NCBI RefSeq assembly: GCF_026625885.1 | Contig: NZ_CP113068.1 | Location: 5,022,001 to 5,086,000 of the forward strand | DNA: 64,000 bases | Source of the DNA: Roseateles sp. SL47 | GTDB taxonomy: Bacteria; Pseudomonadota; Gammaproteobacteria; Burkholderiales; Burkholderiaceae_C | Reading direction: 5' to 3' | Shown here: in pieces, positions 26,150-33,219 of the stretch | How the letters are laid out: each line of letters opens with the position of its first letter | How positions within the stretch are numbered: position 1 is the first letter of the stretch | The notes under the pieces: model-generated | Seen by the model: the letters and a program-made list of their open reading frames with translations, nothing else | Databases searched by the model: none | Told to the model about the DNA's origin: nothing | Made by a program: the position numbers and the translations under genes

Positions 26150-27637
26150 TCAGAGAGCGGCCGAGGAGTTCTCGGCAGCTGCCGCATCTTCGGCGGCGTA
26201 TTCCTTCAGGCGGTTGTAGAGCGTCTTGAGACTGATGCCCAGCACCGCCGCCGTCTGTTCCTTGTGATGCTTGTAATGTTGCAGCGTGGCCAGAATGAAG
26301 GCCTTCTCCACCTGGGCCATGGAACTGCCCAGCGGCATCACCACGGACGGGCCGGAGGTTTCGGCCGCAGCCGGCGCCGGTGCGCTGATGGCAGGGGCCA
26401 GGCTCTGCCCGGTCCAGCCGGGCGAGACCGCAGCAAAGGTGCCGGAGGTCGCGGCCAATGTGGAGACCACCTCATGGGCCGGGTCCGGACGCGGCAGCCA
26501 TTGCTCATCAATGACCTCCGCAGCGGCCATCACATAGGCGCGCTGCACCGCATTGCGCAGCTCCCGCACGTTGCCGGGCCAGTGATAGGTCTGCAGCTGC
26601 TGCAGCGCGCGCGGCGTGAAGCGCTTGTTCTTGCCTTCCTTGGCGGCAATGGCCTTGAGGAAATGGTCCGCCAGCAGGGGAACGTCGTCGAGACGCTCAC
26701 GCAGCGGCGGCATTTCGATCGGGAAGACATTCAGGCGGTAGAGCAAGTCCTCACGCAGCTTGCCGGCCTGCACCGCCTGCAGCAGCGGACGGTTGGACGC
26801 GGCAATGACCCGCACATCCGCATCGATGGTGGTGGTGGAACCCACTCGCATGAAGCGGCCGGTCTCCAGCACGCGCAGCAGCTTGACCTGAAGCTCCAGC
26901 GGCATCTCCGTGAGCTCGTCGAGGAACAGCGTGCCGCCACTGGCGCGCTCGAAGAAGCCTTCGTGCTGCTTGTCAGCGCCGGTGAAGGCTCCCTTCTCGT
27001 GACCGAAGATTTCGCTTTCGATCAGGTTGGGCGAGATGGCCCCGCAGTTCACCGCCAGGAAGGGCTTCTTGCGGCGGCGGCTGAGGTCATGCACCGTCTG
27101 GGCCACCAGCTCCTTGCCGGTCCCGCTCTCACCGTTGATGAACACCGACACGCTGGTGCCCGCCACCCGGGAGATCTGCTCATAGATACGCTGCATGGCG
27201 GGCGTCCGGCCCCACAGCAATCCGAAGTGGCCGCTATTGGCCAGGTTGGCATTCAAATCCGCCACTTCGGCCTGCAACGCGGCCGGCTTCATGACGCGCG
27301 ACAGCACGCCCTGCAGTTGCTTGATGTTGATCGGCTTGACGATGTAGTCCGCCGCGCCCAGCCGCAAGGCCTGGATGGACGTATCCAGGCTGGCATGGCC
27401 GGTGATCAGCACCACTTCGGAATTGGCCACCAGTTGAGGGTCGGAGAACAGCTCCATCCCGTTGCCGTCCGGCAGTTGAAGGTCCAACAGCACCACATCG
27501 GGCTGCTGCAGCGCAATGTGCCGACGGGCATCGCGCAGGGTGTGGGCCACCGAGACGGTGAATTTCTCGCTCGCAATCAGTTCTTGCAAGGTGGCGACGG
27601 AGTCGATGTCGTCGTCCACGATCAAGGCATGGGTCAC
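26150..27637 (-). CDS. NtrC-type sigma-54-dependent response regulator
   Basis: 495 aa. N-terminal receiver with phospho-acceptor Asp52 (VVLLDLQLPDG) and Lys in IVKPI; AAA+ domain with Walker A GESGTGKE, the sigma-54 contact loop GAFTGA intact, Walker B GGTLFLDE and the arginine region RLNVFPIEMPPLRER; C-terminal Fis-type helix-turn-helix TAAVLGISLKTLYNRLKEY. A 60-residue Ala/Pro/Ser linker precedes the HTH. Start is taken as GTG 27637 with AAGGA 7 bases upstream; ATG 27670 is also open. It is the only sigma-54 activator seen in the window and the natural candidate to drive the sigma-54 promoters here. Its kinase may be either hybrid kinase nearby. Confidence 0.93.
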   Translation of the reverse strand: MTHALIVDDDIDSVATLQELIASEKFTVSVAHTLRDARRHIALQQPDVVLLDLQLPDGNGMELFSDPQLVANSEVVLITGHASLDTSIQALRLGAADYIVKPINIKQLQGVLSRVMKPAALQAEVADLNANLANSGHFGLLWGRTPAMQRIYEQISRVAGTSVSVFINGESGTGKELVAQTVHDLSRRRKKPFLAVNCGAISPNLIESEIFGHEKGAFTGADKQHEGFFERASGGTLFLDELTEMPLELQVKLLRVLETGRFMRVGSTTTIDADVRVIAASNRPLLQAVQAGKLREDLLYRLNVFPIEMPPLRERLDDVPLLADHFLKAIAAKEGKNKRFTPRALQQLQTYHWPGNVRELRNAVQRAYVMAAAEVIDEQWLPRPDPAHEVVSTLAATSGTFAAVSPGWTGQSLAPAISAPAPAAAETSGPSVVMPLGSSMAQVEKAFILATLQHYKHHKEQTAAVLGISLKTLYNRLKEYAAEDAAAAENSSAAL

Positions 27638-27955
27638 CGGTACGTCCTTAGGTGTTGAGGCCTGCTGCACCAGCGGGCAGACCTGAGTGCTCGGCAGCCC
27701 GTGGAGAGCGGAGCCGCCGTAAAGATTGAATCAAGGTGTGAGACCGCAGGGACGACAGTCTCCATCAAATTCAGTTGAAGACCACGGCTTATTCTTGCAG
27801 CAACTGCGGGCTTGGCCCACCCCCTCTTGCGATGTGTTGAAAAAATTTCAGAGGCATCTGTTCGTTGGACGAGCCGTACGGATCACGCCTGTCGCTGCGA
27901 TCCGGGACGGGCCCTGGATATGCGCGAGACTGCATCGAACCGGTCAGGGGACCGA
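27638..27955. other. Intergenic region upstream of the activator gene
   Basis: About 318 bases, somewhat AT-richer around 27770-27860. No gene, hairpin terminator or convincing sigma-54 promoter was seen; the activator presumably uses a sigma-70-type promoter that I cannot place with confidence. Confidence 0.4.
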
Positions 27956-28378
27956 TCAAGTGTGGCGACGCCGACCCTGAAACCAGCCGACCAAAGCGAG
28001 GCCGCCGACCAGGGCGGCCAAGGCCTTGATGTCGCGAGGGGCATTGGGCTCCTCACGTGTCGGCGCGATGGGCTGCGGGATGACTTTTCCGCCCCCGGGC
28101 TGCGCCACCGGCGGCGATGCACCAGCCACTGCGAACATCGCTGCAGGAATCAGGTCACCACGTTGACCGGATGCGGACGGTGAGCCGCCCACCCGGTAGG
28201 CGACGGTCACCGGTCCGCTCACGCTCCCGCCCACGCTCCCGCTCGACGCCGGACTCGAAGGTGCCGTGAAGGGCTCCGCCTTCCCTGGTGCATGGGCCGG
28301 CGACGCTGACGACGCTGCTGACGCTGCCGACGCAGCCAGCAGCAACGGTCCTGCCCAGGCCAGCTTGCGCAGCCACAT
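27956..28378 (-). CDS. Small exported protein with PEP-CTERM-like C-terminal anchor
   Basis: 140 aa. Signal peptide (WLRKLAWAGPLLLAASAASA), Ser/Pro/Gly-rich body, then a C-terminal three-part tail: an acidic/Pro turn (REEPNAPRD), a hydrophobic helix (ALAALVGGLALVGWF) and a basic cluster (QGRRRHT). That layout is like PEP-CTERM/exosortase substrates, though the Pro-Glu-Pro motif is not exact. ATG 28378 has GGGAGAGATC upstream. A near-perfect sigma-54 promoter lies ~85 bases upstream; exosortase substrates are known to be sigma-54 regulated in related bacteria. Anchoring by exosortase is inference. Confidence 0.68.
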   Translation of the reverse strand: MWLRKLAWAGPLLLAASAASAASSASPAHAPGKAEPFTAPSSPASSGSVGGSVSGPVTVAYRVGGSPSASGQRGDLIPAAMFAVAGASPPVAQPGGGKVIPQPIAPTREEPNAPRDIKALAALVGGLALVGWFQGRRRHT

Positions 28379-28462
28379 GTTGATCTCTCCCATGTCACGA
28401 ATCCGGTTCAGAAGCCGCGCCGGTGGCGCGTTCCCCGAGGGGTCATCACGGGGGACAGCAAG

Positions 28463-28478
28463 GGCAAATGGCGTGCCT
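28463..28478 (-). promoter_or_regulatory. Sigma-54 promoter for the small exported protein
   Basis: Minus strand reads AGGCACGCCATTTGCC, identical to consensus except the first T. Expected start ~28452. Confidence 0.82.
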
Positions 28479-28615
28479 GCAAAAACGTTCCGTGACCATT
28501 TCCCACCAACTTTTTGGCATATTTTCGGGGTTCGAACCCGATGAGATGCTTCAATCGACAGAGCCCGGCTGGCCGTTTGTTCCGGGCCTGAAAGTGTTGA
28601 ATGAAGGTGAAGTCC

Positions 28616-31009
28616 ATGCTGCTCAGCGACACGAGCCGGCAATTTCTTCTGCGACTGGCCTTTGTGGTTGGCCTGGCCCTGTTGGCCATGGTGCTGCAAT
28701 GGCTGGCGCAACCCCTGATTGGCAAGGGAGAGCCCTTCCTGTTTTTCCTGCCTGCGGTGGCGCTGGCAGCGGTGTGGTTCGGCCCGGTCCCGGGGGCGGT
28801 GGTGCTGCTGGCCGGCCTGGCCAGCGCAGGCATGGATGAAGTGTCCTTCGAAGCGTTCTGGCACCAGTCCAATGATGGACGGGTCACGATTGCCGCCTAT
28901 TTGATTTATGGGGTGCTGCTGCTGGCGCTCGGAGAACGCCTGCGCCAGGGGGGCCTGCGCACCGCCCAGGCGCAGGCGCGGCTGCGGCTGCTGGCCGAAG
29001 AAACCGATGTCGGCCTCTTTGAATTCGACAAGGTGGCCGGCACGCTGTACGTGAGCCCGCCGCTGGCACGGCTGTGCGGGGTCACAGCCCCGGACCGGGC
29101 CGTTCCGGCCCTGGCCCTGCTGGCCAAGTTCCCGCCGCAGCTGGTGGCCCAGGCGCGTCTGGCGCAGGAGCATCTGCTGCATCGCCAGGGTGACCGCTTC
29201 GAACATGAACTGGCCTGGCCCTCGCCCGACGGTATGAAATGGCTGCTGCTACGGGTGCGTTTGATCCGCGACGATGCGCAGGTGACCCATGTGCGGGGCG
29301 CGGTGGTGGACATCACCGAACGCAAGCGCATGGAGAACCAGCTGCAGGACACCCAGGAGAAGCTCAGCGTGCGGGTGAATGACCTGCACCGCCTGCAGGA
29401 ACTGAGCACGCGCCTGCTGGAACCCCGGCCGCTGGTGCAGCAATTCCAGCTGGTGCTGGAAGTGGTGGTGGGGCTGCACCATGCAGAGCACGGCATCCTG
29501 GCCTTTGTGGATGATGAACAGGGGCAGCTGAAGATCAAGGCGTCGGTCGGCCATGATGAACAGACGGTGGACCAACTGCAGCGCCTGATGGATGCCGGCG
29601 GCGGCAGCTGTGGCCTGGCCCGGCAGCAGCGTCAGCGGGTGGTGGTGAATGATTTCCTGACCGACCCACGCTGCCAGGACCTTCGGGCACTGGCGGCCTC
29701 CCTGGGCCTTGCCGCCGCGCACAGCACCCCGCTGATCAGCGAAAGCGGTGAGCTGCTGGGCATGATCAGCGTGCAGTTCCCGACGCCCCGCGACATCACC
29801 CTGCGCGAAACCGATCTCACCGATCTGTGCGCCCGCAAGATCCTCGTGCATGCGGAGCGGGCGCGCGCCCGCGCGGACCTGCAGGCCGCCGACCGCCGCA
29901 AAGACGAGTTCCTGGCCACGCTGGCCCATGAGCTTCGTAATCCGCTGGCACCGATCCGGCAGGCCGCCCTGCTCTCCAGCGCGCCGCAGGCCTCCGAAGC
30001 GCAGAAGCGCTGGAGCCATGGCGTCATCGAGCGGCAAGTGCAGCACATGGCCCTGCTGCTGGACGATCTGCTGGACATCTCCCGCATCACACGCGGCGCC
30101 CTGAGCCTGCGGCTGGAGGAGGTGGAACTCAACGCCATCATCGAATCCGCCGTGGAGACGGCCCGCCCCACCATCGAAGGGCGGCAGCACCAGCTGCAAG
30201 TCGAATTGCCGCCTCAGGCCCTGCGTTTTGAAGGCGACGCCTTGCGGCTGGCCCAGGTGGTGGCGAATCTGCTCACCAATGCCGCCAAATACACCGAGCC
30301 GGGCGGCCGCCTGATCCTCCGTGCCGGCGTGCAGGCAGGCGAGGTTTTCATCGAAGTCTGCGACAACGGCATCGGCATCCCGCGCGAATCGCTGGGCGAA
30401 GTGTTCAACATGTTCACCCAGTTGCGCCGCGCGGGTGGCCGGCTCAATGAGGGCCTGGGCATTGGCCTGGCCCTGACCCGCGGCCTGGTGGAACTGCATG
30501 GGGGCCGTATCAGCGCTCACAGCGATGGGGCGGGCTGTGGCAGCCGTTTCGAGGTGCGCCTGCCCCTGCGCCATGCGGTGCCCACCACGCCGGCCATCAG
30601 CCGGGCGGGCGCTTACCGCGGGGGCCCCCTGACCATCCTCGTGGCCGACGACAACCGCGATGCGGCCGAAAGCCTGGGCCAGTTGCTGGGACTGCACGGC
30701 CACCAGGTGGTCCTGGCTTTTGATGGGCTGGAGGCGCTGAACGCTGTTGAGCATCAGTCCCCCGACGCCTGCCTGCTGGACATCGGCATGCCGCAGCTGG
30801 ACGGCAACGAAGTCGCCCGCCGCCTGCGCGCCCGCAGCGACATCCACCAGCCGGTGCTGGTGGCCATCACCGGCTGGGGCCAGGCCTCGGACCGGGAAGA
30901 AGCGATGGCATCGGGTTTTGACCACCACCTCACAAAGCCGGTGGACCCTGAGAAACTGCTGCAACTCCTGGCGCGGCACCACCGGCCACCCGAGGCTCGC
31001 GCCGCCTGA
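28616..31009 (+). CDS. DUF4118/PAS/GAF hybrid histidine kinase
   Basis: 797 aa. N-terminal membrane module with several helices (14-30, 43-72, 93-107), of the DUF4118 type; PAS-like domain ~115-238 ending VVDITERKRME; GAF domain ~258-410; HisKA with His438 in LAHELRNPLAPIRQ; HATPase (NLLTNAAKYTEPGG, CDNGIGIP, GLGIGLALTRGLVELHGG); C-terminal receiver with DIGMPQLDG and the Lys in LTKPVD. ATG 28616 is preferred (AAGGTGAAG upstream) over ATG 28601. It is divergent from the exported protein and stands beside the sigma-54 activator, so the two may form a pair, though on opposite strands. Confidence 0.92.
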   Translation: MLLSDTSRQFLLRLAFVVGLALLAMVLQWLAQPLIGKGEPFLFFLPAVALAAVWFGPVPGAVVLLAGLASAGMDEVSFEAFWHQSNDGRVTIAAYLIYGVLLLALGERLRQGGLRTAQAQARLRLLAEETDVGLFEFDKVAGTLYVSPPLARLCGVTAPDRAVPALALLAKFPPQLVAQARLAQEHLLHRQGDRFEHELAWPSPDGMKWLLLRVRLIRDDAQVTHVRGAVVDITERKRMENQLQDTQEKLSVRVNDLHRLQELSTRLLEPRPLVQQFQLVLEVVVGLHHAEHGILAFVDDEQGQLKIKASVGHDEQTVDQLQRLMDAGGGSCGLARQQRQRVVVNDFLTDPRCQDLRALAASLGLAAAHSTPLISESGELLGMISVQFPTPRDITLRETDLTDLCARKILVHAERARARADLQAADRRKDEFLATLAHELRNPLAPIRQAALLSSAPQASEAQKRWSHGVIERQVQHMALLLDDLLDISRITRGALSLRLEEVELNAIIESAVETARPTIEGRQHQLQVELPPQALRFEGDALRLAQVVANLLTNAAKYTEPGGRLILRAGVQAGEVFIEVCDNGIGIPRESLGEVFNMFTQLRRAGGRLNEGLGIGLALTRGLVELHGGRISAHSDGAGCGSRFEVRLPLRHAVPTTPAISRAGAYRGGPLTILVADDNRDAAESLGQLLGLHGHQVVLAFDGLEALNAVEHQSPDACLLDIGMPQLDGNEVARRLRARSDIHQPVLVAITGWGQASDREEAMASGFDHHLTKPVDPEKLLQLLARHHRPPEARAA

Positions 31010-31032
31010 CCCCCTTATTTGCAGATCTCTCC

Positions 31033-31048
31033 AGGCATGCGGTGTGCT
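31033..31048 (+). promoter_or_regulatory. Sigma-54 promoter for the heptose operon
   Basis: AGGCATGCGGTGTGCT: GGCA-G, TGCT and 10-base spacing conserved, one mismatch in TTGC. Expected start ~31059, 22 bases before the GTG at 31081 with its ribosome site between. Confidence 0.65.
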
Positions 31049-31080
31049 GAATGCAAGGCCACAGCATCCGGGAGACGTAC

Positions 31081-31572
31081 GTGCTCGACAAGTGGGACAG
31101 TTCACTCAAATGCCTGCCGCCGGAGCGACTGCTGGAGATGGCGCCGCGCCTGGCCCGGCCGCTGGTCTTCACCAATGGGGTGTTTGACCTCCTCCACGTC
31201 GGTCATATCAGCTATTTGGAAGCGGCCAGCGCACATGGAAGCTGCCTGGTCGTGGCGCTCAACAGTGACCACTCGGCCGGCCGGCTGGGCAAGGCCGGCG
31301 ATCGCCCCCTGCATGCGCTGAATGACCGCGCGCGGGTGGTGGCGGCGCTGGGCTGCGTGTCCTGGGTCACCTGGTTCGATGAAGACACCCCTGCGGCCTT
31401 GCTGGCGGCGCTGCGGCCGGAGGTCTATGTGAAGGGCGGGGACTACAGCCTGGACACCCTGCCCGAGGCGCCTCTGGTGCAAAGCTGGGGCGGCCGCGTG
31501 GCCATTGCGCCTTACCTGAGCGGCCATTCCACCACCGGGCTGATGCAGCAACTGGGGCATCTGCCGCCATGA
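31081..31572 (+). CDS. hldC: ADP-heptose synthase, adenylyltransferase domain (HldC/RfaE2-like)
   Basis: 163 aa nucleotidyltransferase, the equivalent of the C-terminal half of HldE: nucleotide-binding FTNGVFDLLHVGHISYLE (HxGH), then VALNSDHSAGRLGK, VYVKGGDYSLDTLPE and the tail GHSTTGLMQQL. It transfers AMP from ATP to heptose-1-phosphate. GTG 31081 has GGAGA upstream and matches the usual protein start. Stop overlaps the kinase start (ATGA). Confidence 0.9.
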   Translation: MLDKWDSSLKCLPPERLLEMAPRLARPLVFTNGVFDLLHVGHISYLEAASAHGSCLVVALNSDHSAGRLGKAGDRPLHALNDRARVVAALGCVSWVTWFDEDTPAALLAALRPEVYVKGGDYSLDTLPEAPLVQSWGGRVAIAPYLSGHSTTGLMQQLGHLPP

Positions 31573-32561
31573 GCGCTTCCTTCGACAGCCCCTTGGGCGT
31601 GGGTGCTCCACCGCGCCCGGAACGCCGCGCCGCCCCAGGCGCTGGCAAGCCCCCGTCGGTGCTGATCGCCGGGGACTGCATGCTGGATGTTTATCTGGAA
31701 GGTGCGGTGGACCGGATTTCACCCGAGGCGCCCGTCCCGGTGCTGCATCTGAAGAAGCAGTCGCAACGGGCTGGCGGTGCGGCCAATGTGGCGTTGAATC
31801 TCTCCGCCCTGGACTGCCCCTGCACGCTCACCGGCTTGATCGGTGACGACAGCGCCGGACATTGCCTCACCGGTCTGCTGGACCGTCCCGGCATCCACCA
31901 GCAGCTCGTGCGCAGCCCCGACCTGAGCACCACCCAGAAAATCCGGCTGGTGAGCCAGCGGCAGCAACTGCTGCGCATGGATGTGGAAGAGCCGCCGCCG
32001 GAGCCCTGCATTCAGTCCTTGAATGCACTGGCCCGCGATCTGGCGCACCGTCACCGCTGGGTGCTGGTGTCGGACTATGGCAAGGGTGCATTGAGGGACG
32101 TGCGCGATCTGATCGACGCCTGCCGCCATCAGCCCTGCCGCGTCCTGGTGGACCCGAAGCGCAAAAATCTGGAGGCCTACACCGGCGCCTGGCTGCTCAA
32201 GCCCAATCTCCAGGAGATGCGCGCCGCCGTGGGCGACTGGAACGATGAGAAAGATCTCTGTGAGCGGCTCGCCCGCCTGCAGCGCTCCCTGGAGATCGAC
32301 CACATCCTGCTCACACGTGGTGAGGCCGGCATGACGCTGTTTTCACGCGAGGGGCTCTGCCTGCATGTGCCCACCGAGGCCCGTGAGGTCTACGACGTGA
32401 GCGGCGCTGGCGACACGGTGCTGGCCGCGCTCACCTGTTTTCTGGCGCGAGGGGACCCCCTGGAAGACGCGGTCCGCGCGGCCAACCGGGCGGCGGGCCT
32501 GGTGGTCGGCAAGTTCGGTACCGCTTCGGTCACATTGGAAGAAATGGGGATGGCCGCATGA
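31569..32561 (+). CDS. hldA: D-glycero-beta-D-manno-heptose-7-phosphate kinase (HldA/RfaE1-like)
   Basis: 330 aa PfkB-family sugar kinase, the equivalent of the N-terminal half of HldE: VLIAGDCMLDVYLEG, the RAGGAANVALNL block, VSDYGKGAL, VDPKRKN and the catalytic YDVSGAGDTVLAAL (Asp base). The PfkB fold indicates the beta/ADP route rather than the GHMP-kinase alpha/GDP route. Overlaps both neighbours by 4 bp. Confidence 0.92.
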   Translation: MSASFDSPLGVGAPPRPERRAAPGAGKPPSVLIAGDCMLDVYLEGAVDRISPEAPVPVLHLKKQSQRAGGAANVALNLSALDCPCTLTGLIGDDSAGHCLTGLLDRPGIHQQLVRSPDLSTTQKIRLVSQRQQLLRMDVEEPPPEPCIQSLNALARDLAHRHRWVLVSDYGKGALRDVRDLIDACRHQPCRVLVDPKRKNLEAYTGAWLLKPNLQEMRAAVGDWNDEKDLCERLARLQRSLEIDHILLTRGEAGMTLFSREGLCLHVPTEAREVYDVSGAGDTVLAALTCFLARGDPLEDAVRAANRAAGLVVGKFGTASVTLEEMGMAA

Positions 32562-33208
32562 GCTTGATCGCCCGCAAGCCCGATGATCTTCACCTCCGGC
32601 CGGTGGCCGATGGACGGCCCTGGCCCGCGTCGGCGCCGCAGCCGCTCTTCGAGGACGCGCTGCGTCAGCACCGCCTGCTGTTCCAGCAACTGGACCAGCT
32701 GCGTCCGGAGATCGAGCGTGCCGCCATGCTGATCGCTGACACCCTGCGTGTCGGCCGCAAGATCATGCTGATGGGCAATGGCGGCTCGGCGGCGGACTGC
32801 CAGCATCTGGCGGCCGAGTTCACCGGCCGGTTCCAGCAGGAGCGGCGCCCGCTGGCCGCACTGGCGCTGACCACCGACAGCTCCGCCCTCACCTGCATCG
32901 GCAATGATTACGGCTTTGAGCATGTGTTTGACCGCCAGTTGGCCGGCCTGGCCCAGCCCGGGGATTGCGCCATCGGCATTTCCACCTCCGGCCAGTCACC
33001 CAATGTGCTGCGCGCGCTGGAACGGGCCCGCACGCTGGGCCTGAGCACGGTGGGGCTGAGCGGCCGCGATGGCGGCGCCATGCTGGAGCTGTGCGACGTG
33101 TGTGTGGTGGTCCCTCACCTCGACACCGCCCGCATTCAGGAGGCGCATATCTTCATTGGGCATTGTTGGTGCGGCCTGGTGGAACAGTCGCTGGATCAAC
33201 TCCCCTGA
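32558..33208 (+). CDS. gmhA: Sedoheptulose-7-phosphate isomerase (SIS domain)
   Basis: 216 aa SIS-domain isomerase that starts the heptose pathway: GNGGSAADCQHLAAEFTGRF, GNDYGFEHVFDRQ, GISTSGQSPNVLRAL and the C-terminal Gln/Glu/His cluster IQEAHIFIGHCWCGLVE. An N-terminal ~25 residues precede the usual GmhA start. ATG overlaps the kinase stop. Confidence 0.92.
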   Translation: MSLIARKPDDLHLRPVADGRPWPASAPQPLFEDALRQHRLLFQQLDQLRPEIERAAMLIADTLRVGRKIMLMGNGGSAADCQHLAAEFTGRFQQERRPLAALALTTDSSALTCIGNDYGFEHVFDRQLAGLAQPGDCAIGISTSGQSPNVLRALERARTLGLSTVGLSGRDGGAMLELCDVCVVVPHLDTARIQEAHIFIGHCWCGLVEQSLDQLP

Positions 33209-33219
33209 CCCTGCGTGAC

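Noticed and set aside
27780..27840. Sigma-54-like TGGCCC...TTGC upstream of the activator gene
   Set aside because: The distance between GG and GC is 13 bases instead of 10.
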